Origin: an uncultured Eubacterium sp.
Lineage (GTDB): Bacteria; Bacillota; Clostridia; Peptostreptococcales; Anaerovoracaceae
Direction: 5' to 3'
Assembly: GCA_902495595.1 (NCBI GenBank)
Contig: CABUXV010000007.1
Span: 1-64,000, forward strand
Length of the DNA stretch: 64,000 bases
Below, piece after piece: positions 7,850 through 17,445 of this stretch. Below the pieces are notes generated by a model. It saw nothing but the letters and a program-made list of their open reading frames with translations. It was not told the DNA's origin and did no database searches. The position numbers and the translations under genes were made by a program. The first letter of the stretch is position 1. Each line of letters starts with the position of its first letter.

Positions 7850-10309
7850 CTAGTTAATATCCGTTCTGCTGAGTATGGCCGCAGGTGTTTTTCTTATGGT
7901 TCTGAAGACAGGCAGCAGACCGAAAATTATATTAAATCCATATATCAATATAAGGCTTACTGCTAAAACTGCCGAATTAACCGTGAACATCTGTGAAAAA
8001 TAGGATATACCTGAAAGTTTGTGCAGAATATATGCCATGAACAGATACCCAGGCAAGCTCGCCATTGTTGTAATCGCAAGTATTTCGCCCGCAAACATCT
8101 TGTATATATCTCCCTTTTTCACACCGATAGCTCTGTATACTCCAACTTCTTTTACACGTGAGAGGAAAGATGCTCTTATTATAAGGAATATCTCTATGAA
8201 AGATATCGCCAGTATCACTCCCGCCATTACAAGGGTTGAAAAGATTGAAGACCATATGCTGCTTCTGTATTCTTTTTCACTTTCTGCATAGTTGTCCTTT
8301 ACATTTATTTTTTCGTCATTAAACCTGTCAAGGGATGCAGCTTTGTCCTTTGGAGATATGGTTATATCGGATTTGCTCTTTATGACATTGTATTTAACCG
8401 TATTTCCGTTTACGAGAATATAATCGCTGTCATTCTTATCGGAATAATAACCTACAACCTTAAGCTTCTTACCGTTTACTTTCTGGTCTATGGTCTTTCC
8501 TATAGCCATATCCTCTTTATTCTTCTCGTTTACCACAGCTTCATAATCATTTGCCGGCCAGCTCCCCTTTTTAAGGCTCGCTTCTGATGTTTTAAGGCTG
8601 TAATCTATAATCGATGCTGCCGGTGCGTCTTCTCCTCCGCTTTCATATCCCTCATGCATACCCTCCATGATGGAATCTTCCGACTCCGAATTGGCAAGAA
8701 GATTTATAAACAGGCTCTTATCAGTATAAATGCAAGGACTCTGAATATCCGATACACCTGAAATCTTAAAGGTTCCCATATTTGGAACTTCAAGCTCTTC
8801 TCCGACAAAATCCTCTGCCGTTCCAAGTCCTGCCATCTTACTTCCCTGATCATCTATAACTGTCTTTAAAACCATCTTATCAACTACGATTTCACGGTTG
8901 TTTTCGGGAAGCTGCCCATAGGCTATATCCTTTGATTCCAGCTTCGCCGCATCTGACAGGGAGCCGGTTATCGCAGCTCCGGAAGACTGAGTCTGAAAAT
9001 AATCATCGTATTTAAGACTCAAACTTACCTGTGAATCCCCGGGAAGAACGTACTCAAAACTATCATCATTTTCATAGCCGAGATAAGTATCCACATCTAT
9101 CTTCTTGCTTACAACGGTTATGTAATTTTTATCCGACTGAACAAATTCATCATCGGTTATATCAAGGACTCCGAATATGCTGCTTATTGAATATGTTATA
9201 AACATAGCCGAAATAAGGAATCCCAAAAGAAGTATCTTCTTTATCACGTTGTATCCCAATACAGTTTTAAATCCTCGCTTTATTAAGGTCCACGGGTTTA
9301 ATATTGATTTATACTTTCTGACTCCTGTAAATGCAAGTTTATCGAGATTAAAGCTGTGATTATCGGAATCTTCCTTTGTTATTTCTCTGTAATGGTCATC
9401 GACAAATTCTATGCTCGAATTTTCATCAACGACTTCTATTCTGTCATTGGGATTGTTTGTCTTTATATATATATTCCCATTCTTTATAACTATATCAAGG
9501 TCCAAGCTGCCGTCACTTTCATTGTAAAAATCAAGACTGTATCTGTCGTTTTTAAGTCTTTTGTGATCTTTTATGTCCTTAAGATATACTTTGTTTTCTA
9601 TTCTGTAATCAAGGTTGTCAGCGTGTTCGTTAAGTTCGTCGGAGATAACTTTCCCGTCAAGAATACGTATTATCCTTGAAGCATAAAATTCAGCAAGCTG
9701 TTCTTCGTGAGTAACAAGTATAACCAGCTTATCTTCAGATATTGCCTTTATTATATTCATTACTTCCAAGGTATTCTTACTGTCCAAATTTCCCGTAGGC
9801 TCATCGGCAATAACTATGGACGGGTTTTTTACTATCGCTCTGGCGATTCCCACTCTTTGTCTTTCTCCGCCTGAAAGCATATCGGCATATCTGTTTCTGT
9901 AACGATACATGCCGACCTTTTCCAGCACATAATTTACCTTTTCTTCGATTTCCTTTTTGTCCTTTACTCCCACCATTTTAAGAGCTATGGCTACATTATC
10001 GAAAACCGTCATATTATCCACAAGATTATAGTTTTGGAAAATGTATCCCACATTGAGATTTCTTATCTGGTCTACCTTTCCCGCAAGTCTTCCCGTTATT
10101 TTTTCTCCGTTTATGTATACCTGCCCTCCGTTGACCTTATCAAGGCCTCCGATAACGTTAAGCAACGTGGTTTTTCCGCATCCGCTTGGTCCCAAAAGCG
10201 CTATAAGCCCTTTGCTTTCCATATTTATGGATGTATTATTTATAACATGAATTTCATTCTTCTTTCTCTTATTAAAATATTTATTTACATTTTCAAGTCT
10301 TACCATCAT
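7850..10309 (-). CDS. ABC exporter, fused ATPase and FtsX-type permease
   Basis: MacB-like single-chain half transporter of 819 residues. The N-terminal ATPase (1-230) has Walker A GPSGCGKTT near 39, signature LSGGERQRVGIARA and Walker B IVIADEPTG. A linker of about 120 residues leads to a membrane segment near 350, a large extracytoplasmic region (about 375-675) and the C-terminal FtsX block with three membrane segments. The ATG overlaps the upstream exporter's stop by one base (TAATG), so the two are translationally coupled and probably form a heterodimer. Such pumps handle peptides, antimicrobials or lipids; the cargo is not identifiable. Confidence 0.9.
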   Translation of the reverse strand: MMVRLENVNKYFNKRKKNEIHVINNTSINMESKGLIALLGPSGCGKTTLLNVIGGLDKVNGGQVYINGEKITGRLAGKVDQIRNLNVGYIFQNYNLVDNMTVFDNVAIALKMVGVKDKKEIEEKVNYVLEKVGMYRYRNRYADMLSGGERQRVGIARAIVKNPSIVIADEPTGNLDSKNTLEVMNIIKAISEDKLVILVTHEEQLAEFYASRIIRILDGKVISDELNEHADNLDYRIENKVYLKDIKDHKRLKNDRYSLDFYNESDGSLDLDIVIKNGNIYIKTNNPNDRIEVVDENSSIEFVDDHYREITKEDSDNHSFNLDKLAFTGVRKYKSILNPWTLIKRGFKTVLGYNVIKKILLLGFLISAMFITYSISSIFGVLDITDDEFVQSDKNYITVVSKKIDVDTYLGYENDDSFEYVLPGDSQVSLSLKYDDYFQTQSSGAAITGSLSDAAKLESKDIAYGQLPENNREIVVDKMVLKTVIDDQGSKMAGLGTAEDFVGEELEVPNMGTFKISGVSDIQSPCIYTDKSLFINLLANSESEDSIMEGMHEGYESGGEDAPAASIIDYSLKTSEASLKKGSWPANDYEAVVNEKNKEDMAIGKTIDQKVNGKKLKVVGYYSDKNDSDYILVNGNTVKYNVIKSKSDITISPKDKAASLDRFNDEKINVKDNYAESEKEYRSSIWSSIFSTLVMAGVILAISFIEIFLIIRASFLSRVKEVGVYRAIGVKKGDIYKMFAGEILAITTMASLPGYLFMAYILHKLSGISYFSQMFTVNSAVLAVSLILIYGFNIIFGLLPVFRTIRKTPAAILSRTDIN

Positions 10310-12567
10310 TAATCTTCCTCCCTGTACGAACCCATAGCCGTCTTTTTAAACAGGCTTCTCGCAAATTTTCCTGATATGAGATATCCCATAATGATTAATA
10401 CGGCATAAAGAATAATGTAATCTGTAACTTTCATATATTCTACCAGCGTTTTTATGTATTCTACATTTACTATATTGAAATTCACCAGTATTACTGCTGC
10501 AAGGAAAAGGATATAAGCTATATTTATTACTGTAAACAGCTCTACATCGAGTATTCTTCTTATATTTTTCTTAGCCATTCCAAGCATTCTCAGTATACTG
10601 AAATATCCTGCCCTTGATTTAAGAATAAGCCTTATGACAAAATATGCTATAAAGAACAGCGCAACTATTATAAATACCGCCATAGGAACTTTTATTATAG
10701 TTACAATCTCATTTCCGTAAGTTATTAGAGCGTCCTTTAGCGAAAGAGGAACATATCCCATATTCTCCATTGCATCCAAAGTTGTATCGAGCTGTCTTGT
10801 GTCCTTGACATATGCTGTGGATTGATAATTAGGTTTTGCAAACAGAGTATTGTAATCCTCTTTGTTTACATATATAGTTCCGTTATTGGCATCAAAGTCT
10901 TTCGCACCTGTTTTGCTTTCAAAACTTTTCTTGTTGTATAAATCGCTTATTTTAAGCGATACAGCTTCAGTATAGTAAATATTTTTTGCTGTAACTGTTA
11001 TTGATTTTCCCTTTGCATCTGCTTTCTCGTAAAAATTGTTTACTTCCTCGGGAACAACTGCGGACCCTTTGGAGACTTTGTCACTTGGAACGATTTTATA
11101 AAGCGGGCTTCCCTCAACAGCCGTCTGCTCCTTGCCGTTTATCAGCGTAGTAACCGTGCTGTTGTAATTATAGGTTTCCTCAAGCATGCTGCTCATCATG
11201 GCATCGCTCAGGTACATATCGCCGCCGTAAATATAATTGTTTCCGGCATCATCATTTTTATAGGCAATCCCCACTACCTTTACGGTAATTTCCTTTTCAT
11301 CTCCTATGTAAACTTTATAATCCTTATCGATTATCTCTCCCATCATATCAGAGCTGAAATAGTAGTCGTCTTTATATCCTGCCAGCACAACCTCGTTATC
11401 GTTTTCGGGCATACGTCCCATCACAAGTTTTTCTTCCAGCTCTGTTAAGGCTTTAGGAACAGCCTCATAGGAAAAATCATCTCTTTCAAGGTAAAGCGCG
11501 CTGTCCAGCAAAATATCATTTGCCGCTACGCTTTTAACGTTCTCTATAGACTTTATGGCTTTAAAATCATTTTCTGTAAAGGTAGAGCCATCGCTCTTTT
11601 TGAGAACTATCCTGTCAGGACTGGAGTTATAAAAGTATTCATTGTATCCCATGTTCGACGCTTCTTCCTCACTGTGCTGCAGCGATGTGTATTCGGAAGA
11701 AACAGCAAGCACTATGAAAACAAATACTACAAGCAGCAGAAAAAACTTGGGAATTATGTTGAAAGTATTTCTTAAACCGAGCCGTATCTTGCTTCCTGCC
11801 GATATATGCCCCGAAGCTTTCGATGAAGATTTTTCAGATGTATTGCCGCCATAAATATCAGGCTGAGATAAATATGAATCAGCCGCTGTATGTCTCAGCA
11901 CTTCATCTTCAACTACCTTGCCGTCATGCATTTTTATCCTTCTCGTAGCATGGGACTCAAATTGTTCGTAGTTATGAGTAACCACTATTACCAGCTTATC
12001 TCTTGAAATCTCACTGAGAAGCTCTACGATTCCCTCGGCAGAGACGCTGTCCAGATTTCCCGTGGGCTCATCGGCTACGATTATATCCGTATCCTTTGCC
12101 AATGCCCTTGCTATGGCAACTCTCTGTTTCTGACCTCCTGAAAGCTTTGATACTTTTGTCTTGGAGTATTCCTCAAGACCTACCCTCTTTATTATCGCGG
12201 GCACCCTTTTAGCTATATCCTGTTTGCTGTATCCGTTTATACGCAGAATCAGCTCCACATTCTGATATACAGTATAGCTGTTAACCAGATTGAAGCTTTG
12301 AAAAATATTTCCTATATACTTTTTTCTGTACTCCTCAAAATCCGATGCAAGAAAATGACTCGTCTCTTTGCCGTCTATATACATTTCCCCTTCTTCATAG
12401 GAATCCAGTCCTGAAATGACATTGAGCAAAGTTGATTTTCCGCTTCCCGATTCTCCTGTTATTACGACAAATTCACCTTTTTTGAAACTCAGGTTCACTT
12501 TTGAAATTCCACTGGCTATCATGCCTTTGCTGTAATAGAACTTAGAGACATTTTTTAATTGTATCAC
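10309..12567 (-). CDS. ABC exporter, fused ATPase and FtsX-type permease (partner)
   Basis: 752-residue paralogue of the next gene with the same order: ATPase with Walker A GESGSGKST near 37, LSGGQKQRVAIARA and Walker B IIVADEPTG; a membrane segment near 275; an extracytoplasmic domain; and C-terminal FtsX membrane segments (about 625-735). It starts with GTG, ten bases after AGGAGG. It begins 27 bases after the murE stop, so the three genes may share a transcript. No adjacent two-component system is seen, unlike many antimicrobial-sensing pumps of this architecture. Confidence 0.9.
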   Translation of the reverse strand: MIQLKNVSKFYYSKGMIASGISKVNLSFKKGEFVVITGESGSGKSTLLNVISGLDSYEEGEMYIDGKETSHFLASDFEEYRKKYIGNIFQSFNLVNSYTVYQNVELILRINGYSKQDIAKRVPAIIKRVGLEEYSKTKVSKLSGGQKQRVAIARALAKDTDIIVADEPTGNLDSVSAEGIVELLSEISRDKLVIVVTHNYEQFESHATRRIKMHDGKVVEDEVLRHTAADSYLSQPDIYGGNTSEKSSSKASGHISAGSKIRLGLRNTFNIIPKFFLLLVVFVFIVLAVSSEYTSLQHSEEEASNMGYNEYFYNSSPDRIVLKKSDGSTFTENDFKAIKSIENVKSVAANDILLDSALYLERDDFSYEAVPKALTELEEKLVMGRMPENDNEVVLAGYKDDYYFSSDMMGEIIDKDYKVYIGDEKEITVKVVGIAYKNDDAGNNYIYGGDMYLSDAMMSSMLEETYNYNSTVTTLINGKEQTAVEGSPLYKIVPSDKVSKGSAVVPEEVNNFYEKADAKGKSITVTAKNIYYTEAVSLKISDLYNKKSFESKTGAKDFDANNGTIYVNKEDYNTLFAKPNYQSTAYVKDTRQLDTTLDAMENMGYVPLSLKDALITYGNEIVTIIKVPMAVFIIVALFFIAYFVIRLILKSRAGYFSILRMLGMAKKNIRRILDVELFTVINIAYILFLAAVILVNFNIVNVEYIKTLVEYMKVTDYIILYAVLIIMGYLISGKFARSLFKKTAMGSYREED

Positions 12568-12594
12568 TTTTCCTATACCTCCTTTTCAGAACTT

Positions 12595-14097
12595 TTAAAG
12601 TTCTGTATTCTTCATCTTCAGTCTTCCTGCTTTTATATCATCAACGATTTCTTTTATCGCTTCATGTTCCGAAAAATGATATTTCACACCTTCTATTTCC
12701 ACGTAATCTTCATGACCTTTTCCCAGCATTATTATCATATCTGCGGGCATTGCATTTACTATGGCGTAAGTTATGGCTTCTTTACGATCATTTATCTCGG
12801 TATACTTCGCATTGTGCTTGGCAAGCCCCACCTTGATGTCATTGTTTATATCCTCTACTTTCTCAAATCTCGGATTATCGCTTGTCAATATACAGATGTC
12901 AGCCAGTTCCCCTGCGGCTTCCCCTATATCATATCTTCGCACTTTGCTTCTGTTTCCTCCACAGCCGAACACTGCTATAAGCCTGCCCGGATTGTATTCT
13001 CTTAAAGTTTCAAGCACACTTCTCGTACTTACATCATTATGAGCATAATCGATTATTACATTGAATTTTTTTGAAACGGGAATCATCTCGACCCGTCCCT
13101 TTACCTGCACATCCTCAAGTCCTGCCAGTATTGCCTTATCGGAAATGCCGAGTTTGCTGCATACAGCCATTGTCGTAAGCGCATTGTATACGGAGAATCT
13201 TCCCGGAATGTGTATTTTGGCTTCGCAGTTCATAAGTCCTTTTGTCTTAAAACGCATTCCCAGTTTCCCGTCTTCATTTAAAAATTCTATATCATATGCT
13301 GCTAAATCAGCTTCTCTTTCAGCGGCAAAGGTTACGATACTGCATGTATGATTCTTTAATATTTCTTCAGCGTGCTTGTCATCTATATTTACTATCCCTG
13401 TTTCGCACTGTCTGAAAAGCCTGCTTTTACATTCGAGGTAATCATCAAAATCGGGATGCTCCGTCGGACCTATGTGGTCAGGAGACAGATTTGTAAAAAC
13501 TCCGTAATCAAAGGTTATCCCCGCTGTTCTGTCAAATTTGATTCCCTGAGATGAAACCTCCATAACCATGTATTCACATCCGGCTTTCACCATTTCCGCC
13601 ATTGCCTTATGAATCTCATAGGATTCCGGAGTAGTATTCTTCGCCGGAACAGACTCCTCACCTATTATAGTTGCAATCGTTCCTATGAGCCCCGACTTCT
13701 TTCCTGCCTGCTGCAGAACATCCTTTATTATATAAGTCGTAGTCGTCTTTCCTTTTGTTCCCGTAAGCCCTATTGTCGTAAGCTTTTCGGCAGGATAGCC
13801 AAAGTATGCCGCAGACATGAGAGCAAGAGCATACCTTGCCGATTCAACCTTTATAACCGTAATATTTTCAGGGATGTTTTCAGCTTCGCTTTCCCTTTCC
13901 ACTACTATTGCCGAAGCGCCCTTAGCTACGGCATCGGGTATATATTTATGTCCATCGGTTACAGCTCCCACCATGCATACAAACATATGGCCCTTTCCGA
14001 CTTTTCTGGAATCGTATATTATATCCTCGACATCTGTATCCATACTGCCCTGAAGCAGCTTAAACTCTATCTTCTCACATAATTTTGATAAAAGCAT
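12595..14097 (-). CDS. murE: UDP-MurNAc-L-Ala-D-Glu:meso-diaminopimelate ligase
   Basis: Cytoplasmic Mur ligase that adds the third residue to the peptidoglycan stem peptide. Mur ligase N-terminal domain, then the ATP loop GTKGKTTTT near 112, central-domain NLSPDHIGPTEH, and DNPR near 407, the signature of meso-DAP-specific enzymes. The 500-residue length is normal. The ATG follows GAGGAAG. It is separated from the usual dcw genes and instead heads a possible operon with two ABC exporters. A short palindrome (CAGAACTTTTAAAGTTCTG) covers its stop codon. Confidence 0.95.
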   Translation of the reverse strand: MLLSKLCEKIEFKLLQGSMDTDVEDIIYDSRKVGKGHMFVCMVGAVTDGHKYIPDAVAKGASAIVVERESEAENIPENITVIKVESARYALALMSAAYFGYPAEKLTTIGLTGTKGKTTTTYIIKDVLQQAGKKSGLIGTIATIIGEESVPAKNTTPESYEIHKAMAEMVKAGCEYMVMEVSSQGIKFDRTAGITFDYGVFTNLSPDHIGPTEHPDFDDYLECKSRLFRQCETGIVNIDDKHAEEILKNHTCSIVTFAAEREADLAAYDIEFLNEDGKLGMRFKTKGLMNCEAKIHIPGRFSVYNALTTMAVCSKLGISDKAILAGLEDVQVKGRVEMIPVSKKFNVIIDYAHNDVSTRSVLETLREYNPGRLIAVFGCGGNRSKVRRYDIGEAAGELADICILTSDNPRFEKVEDINNDIKVGLAKHNAKYTEINDRKEAITYAIVNAMPADMIIMLGKGHEDYVEIEGVKYHFSEHEAIKEIVDDIKAGRLKMKNTEL

Positions 14098-14309
14098 ATT
14101 TACTTCCTCTTTTTTCCTTGAAAATCTTTCTAAATAATATCACATGACCGCTTAAAAATCCATGTTCTTAAAACAATCTTAAAATATTATAAACCTAAAA
14201 CTAATATAAATAATTATATCAGATTACATCCTTTTATTGTAAACTAGTATGGATATGTTAATATATATTTAAAACACTTTTTTAATAATAAAAGGAAAGG
14301 CAGGATAAT

Positions 14310-14849
14310 ATGAGTAAAAAAGTTCTAGTGATATCTACAAGTCCAAGAAAAGGTGGAAATTCCGATGCTCTTGCCGATGAATTCGCAAAAGGCGCTTTAA
14401 GTGCAGGACACGACGCGGAGAAAATCAATCTATGCGATAAAAATCTTAAATTCTGCATAGGATGTCTATCATGTCTTGATACGAAAAAGTGCGTAATAAA
14501 AGACGATGCCAATGCTATAGTGGAAAAAATGCGTACTGCCGATATCATCGCTTTCGCAACTCCAATATACTATTTTGAAATGTCAGGACAGATGAAAACC
14601 ATGATAGACAGGTCAAATCCCCTTTATACATCGGACTACGCTTTCCGGGATATATACATTTTATCTGCCGCCGCAGAAAATGAAGATGAAACAGAAGAAG
14701 GTGCAGTAAATGGACTCAAAGGCTGGATAGCCTGTTTTGAAAAGGCTCGGTTTGCAGGTTCCGTTTTTGCAGGCGGAGTCGATAAAAAAGGCGATATAAA
14801 GGGACACGACGCATTGAAGAAAGCATATGATATGGGAAAAGGTTTATAA
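14310..14849 (+). CDS. Flavodoxin-fold NAD(P)H-dependent FMN reductase family protein
   Basis: 179-residue flavoprotein of the iron-sulfur flavoprotein/NADPH-dependent FMN reductase type. The N-terminal phosphate-binding loop is STSPRKGGNSDAL. CIGCLSCLDTKKC (from about residue 50) is the compact cysteine motif of iron-sulfur flavoproteins, which carries or once carried a cluster. ATPIYYFEMSGQMKTMIDR is the conserved flavin-contact stretch. It is transcribed alone, divergent from murE, and ends before a strong hairpin. Probably handles low-potential electrons or oxygen/quinone stress. Confidence 0.85.
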   Translation: MSKKVLVISTSPRKGGNSDALADEFAKGALSAGHDAEKINLCDKNLKFCIGCLSCLDTKKCVIKDDANAIVEKMRTADIIAFATPIYYFEMSGQMKTMIDRSNPLYTSDYAFRDIYILSAAAENEDETEEGAVNGLKGWIACFEKARFAGSVFAGGVDKKGDIKGHDALKKAYDMGKGL

Positions 14850-14971
14850 ACAGAATATGATAAAAGCCTGGGGTAAGAATAAGTTTCACGCCGGTAACAT
14901 AGCTGAATCTTCATACCGGGCCGCATATTCATACCGGTAAAATTGTGCAGCATTTACTGTCTTGCTTATGA

Positions 14972-15011
14972 AAATGACCAAAGCCGTTTAAATAAACGGC
15001 TTTGGTCATTT
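14972..15011. terminator. Bidirectional intrinsic terminator
   Basis: A perfect 19-bp inverted repeat (14972-14990 with 14993-15011) around GACCAAAGCCG and CGGCTTTGGTC, with A-rich and T-rich flanks on both strands. It sits between the converging flavoprotein gene and thiT and can serve both. Confidence 0.85.
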
Positions 15012-15131
15012 ATATTTTCTTAAAATATTATTCTAATCAAGCTGAAATCCGTAGTCTGTGATAATCCGGTCTTGTATTCACTCTTCTTTAAGCCAAATTT
15101 ATCAGGTGATTTTATTAATCGGCAGTTTGTT

Positions 15132-15779
15132 TTATCTGACCGAATTATGTGAGTTCACCGAAAGTTTTAATCTTTCAAACATATTTTTTATTTTAGGTAT
15201 TGATAGAAGTATCGACGTTATTAATCCTTCAATTCCCAGATACGTGGCATTGTACCAAAGAGACCATGTTACGGAGTTGAACCCTTCCGGAGCATAGGAA
15301 CCGAAAAAAATCACTCCTGATAAAACAGCGCATATATACCGGCATATGACGCCGAAGATATATCCTTTTATCAAACCATTTTTCTTCGAAGCAAAGATTC
15401 CGCCAAAGGCCAGCGCTCCGAAAGCCATCGGATAGTCCAGTATAAGCTGTACGGGATGTATTACGTAAGGATTAAATATCAAACTGACAAGCCCTACGCA
15501 CATACCTGCCATAAGCCCTCTTCTCACACCGAAAAAATAAGCGCAGGCTACTATAGGAACCATTGAAAAGGCAGTCACGCTGCCGCCCTGCGGCATTCTG
15601 AAAACCGTGATCTGATTTAAAACAAGAGACAGCGCTACCATAAGAGCGGATACAGCCATTACCTTTGTATCCGCCGGTTTGCCCTTTCCGGAATACAAAA
15701 TAACCGCAAAGAGAACTATAATAACTCCCACTACTGAAGCCTGTCCCCATACAGAATCAAAAAAACTTTGCAAACTCAT
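15132..15779 (-). CDS. thiT: Thiamine ECF transporter S component
   Basis: Membrane-embedded thiamine-binding subunit of an energy-coupling-factor transporter, 215 residues with about six hydrophobic segments. The C-terminal SLWYNATYLGIEGLI resembles the ThiT substrate-site region, and the central QLILDYPMAFGALAFGG is also typical. The N-terminus has an extra membrane segment relative to most ThiT proteins of about 190 residues. A TPP riboswitch directly upstream confirms a thiamine role. The EcfAAT module is not in the window. Confidence 0.92.
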   Translation of the reverse strand: MSLQSFFDSVWGQASVVGVIIVLFAVILYSGKGKPADTKVMAVSALMVALSLVLNQITVFRMPQGGSVTAFSMVPIVACAYFFGVRRGLMAGMCVGLVSLIFNPYVIHPVQLILDYPMAFGALAFGGIFASKKNGLIKGYIFGVICRYICAVLSGVIFFGSYAPEGFNSVTWSLWYNATYLGIEGLITSILLSIPKIKNMFERLKLSVNSHNSVR

Positions 15780-15786
15780 AAAAAAA

Positions 15787-15805
15787 CCTCCTTTAATACA
15801 GGAGG
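15787..15805 (-). promoter_or_regulatory. Hairpin occluding the thiT ribosome binding site, with T tract
   Basis: On the minus strand CCTCCT-GTATTAA-AGGAGG folds into a 6-bp hairpin whose 3' arm is the thiT Shine-Dalgarno sequence. Seven T follow immediately, then ATG. The same element can therefore mask the ribosome binding site and act as a short terminator just ahead of the start codon. It is the likely expression platform of the upstream TPP aptamer. Confidence 0.65.
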
Positions 15806-15856
15806 GGAACCATAATATAAGCCAATAAAAGAAAGCCAGTCCATATCTTCTATTTG

Positions 15857-15952
15857 CGCTTCCCTACGCCGGTATTATCCGGTTCAGGTATTGAGGGTTA
15901 CATCTTATAGGTAATATACTCAAAGATGAATCTCAGCAAAAGCTCCCCTAGC
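15857..15952 (-). promoter_or_regulatory. TPP riboswitch (THI box)
   Basis: Read on the minus strand, the leader has the conserved aptamer blocks in order: TAGGGGAGC, GCTGAGAT, ACCCTCAATACCTGAACCGG, ATAATACCGGCGTAGGGAAG. These match the thi-box consensus (GGGG..GC, CTGAGA, ACCCTT.GAACCTG, TAAT.CC.GCGTAGGGAA). It lies about 75 bases upstream of thiT and should switch the transporter off when thiamine pyrophosphate is plentiful. Confidence 0.96.
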
Positions 15953-16082
15953 TAATTGATATTCCTAATATTACACTTTATTTATTTAAAAATCAACTGT
16001 AAATTTCAACTCACAGATGGCAAATATCTAAATTTTGCTATATAATATAAAATGCAATTAAATGAAGGGAAACATATCTGTC

Positions 16083-17012
16083 ATGATTTATGAAAATATT
16101 TTGGAGGCTATGGGGAATACTCCCATCATCCAGCTTAATCACATGGTGCCTGAAAATTCCGCAAGAATACTTGTAAAATTCGAAGGTCTAAATGTAGGCG
16201 GCTCAATAAAAACGAGAACTGCATATAACATGATTTGCGATGCAGAAGAAAAAGGCATAATAAACAAAGATACCATTATCGTTGAACCGACCAGCGGAAA
16301 TCAGGGAATCGGTCTTGCGCTGGTAGGCGCTGTCAAAGGATATAAAACCATAATAATAATGCCTGATTCCGTAAGCGAAGAACGCAGAAAGCTCATCAAT
16401 CACTACGGCGCTGAGCTGATACTCATACACGATGACAACAACATAGGAGAATGTATCGACGAATGTCTCAGCACAGCCTTGAATATGGCTGAAGAAAACC
16501 CAAACGTATTTGTTCCGCAGCAGTTTGAAAATCCGGCAAACCCACAGGTTCACCGCTCGCATACGGGGCAGGAAATATTAAATCAGGTAAACGGCCCAAT
16601 ACACGGATTCTGTTCCGGCATAGGAACCGGCGGTACGATTACAGGAATAGGCGAAACATTAAAAGCCAAAAATCCCGATATGGAAATTTGGGCAGTTGAA
16701 CCGGAACATGCAGCAATACTCTCCGGAGGCTCCATAGGCTCTCATCTTCAAATGGGTATAGGAGACGGTGTTATTCCAGATATACTCAATCAGAACATAT
16801 ATCAGGATATCTACATAGTAAAGGATGAAGAAGCGCTTAAAACAGCTCAGGATCTTGCTTCCAAAGAAGGTCTCATGTGCGGTATTTCCAGCGGGACAAA
16901 CGTAGCCGCCGCAATACAGCTTGCCAAGAAATTAGGTCCCGGAAAAACGGTTGTCACTGTACTTCCCGATACAGCCGAACGATATTTTTCCACACCTCTT
17001 TTTACCGAATAA
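16083..17012 (+). CDS. cysK: Cysteine synthase (O-acetylserine thiol-lyase family)
   Basis: PLP-dependent beta-replacing enzyme of about 309 residues that makes cysteine from O-acetylserine and sulfide. The PLP lysine lies in GGSIKTRTA (most CysK read SVKDR), the substrate loop is EPTSGNQGIGLAL (most read SGNTG), and the phosphate loop is GTGGTITG. The two substitutions place it in a divergent clade, so another beta-substitution substrate is possible. I prefer ATG 16083 (MIYENILEAMGNTP, the usual N-terminus) over ATG 16062, although AAGGGA is 13 bases away. Confidence 0.85.
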   Translation: MIYENILEAMGNTPIIQLNHMVPENSARILVKFEGLNVGGSIKTRTAYNMICDAEEKGIINKDTIIVEPTSGNQGIGLALVGAVKGYKTIIIMPDSVSEERRKLINHYGAELILIHDDNNIGECIDECLSTALNMAEENPNVFVPQQFENPANPQVHRSHTGQEILNQVNGPIHGFCSGIGTGGTITGIGETLKAKNPDMEIWAVEPEHAAILSGGSIGSHLQMGIGDGVIPDILNQNIYQDIYIVKDEEALKTAQDLASKEGLMCGISSGTNVAAAIQLAKKLGPGKTVVTVLPDTAERYFSTPLFTE

Positions 17013-17154
17013 TAACTAATCCGGGTCTGCATTTTCATATTAGATACGGATTCTGCCGATTATACGAAAATACAATAAACAATATTTAATATATAACAAG
17101 GCAATATTACTTAAGAATATTTGAAAATAATATCCAACAATACTGTTTACAGTA

Positions 17155-17174
17155 TTATTTTGGATAAAAACCTG
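17155..17174 (+). repeat. TTTTGGATAAAA dispersed repeat copy
   Basis: TATTTTGGATAAAAACCTG here matches the elements at 7529 and 28179-28333. The rest of the gap (17013-17445) shows related fragments (GAATAACCAAAAAC at 17201, GGTTATTTTG at 17306) and a terminator hairpin, but no gene that I can support. Confidence 0.45.
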
Positions 17175-17217
17175 TCGATTACTATCTTTTAATAAGTATT
17201 GAATAACCAAAAACGAC

Positions 17218-17257
17218 AAAAATAACTGGGATTTAGTTGAAAACTCCCAGTTATTTT
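17218..17257. terminator. Bidirectional terminator hairpin
   Basis: AAAATAACTGGGA (17219-17231) pairs perfectly with TCCCAGTTATTTT (17245-17257) around a 13-base loop. On the minus strand it is followed by a T-rich tract and lies downstream of the glutamate synthase-like gene; on the plus strand it lies downstream of cysK. Confidence 0.65.
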
Positions 17258-17445
17258 GCTTATATTCCCGTATTTTCGACCATATAGCGCTCAAATAAAG
17301 GATTATGGTTATTTTGATTTTTTGCAGAACACTAAAACCGGTAATTTTAACTAAAATAGCCATATGAACAGCATTTTTAGATATTCTGCATTGTACAAAG
17401 CATATCCCTTATTTATTTGGCATATACGAAAAATCTTCAGGATAT

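Noticed and set aside
12587..12605. Palindrome CAGAACTTTTAAAGTTCTG at the murE stop codon
   Set aside because: Short, AT-rich and without a T tract on the minus strand, so I do not call it a terminator.
14880..14940. Two CATACCGG copies after the flavoprotein gene as a small repeat
   Set aside because: Only eight bases are shared, with no structure and no further copies.
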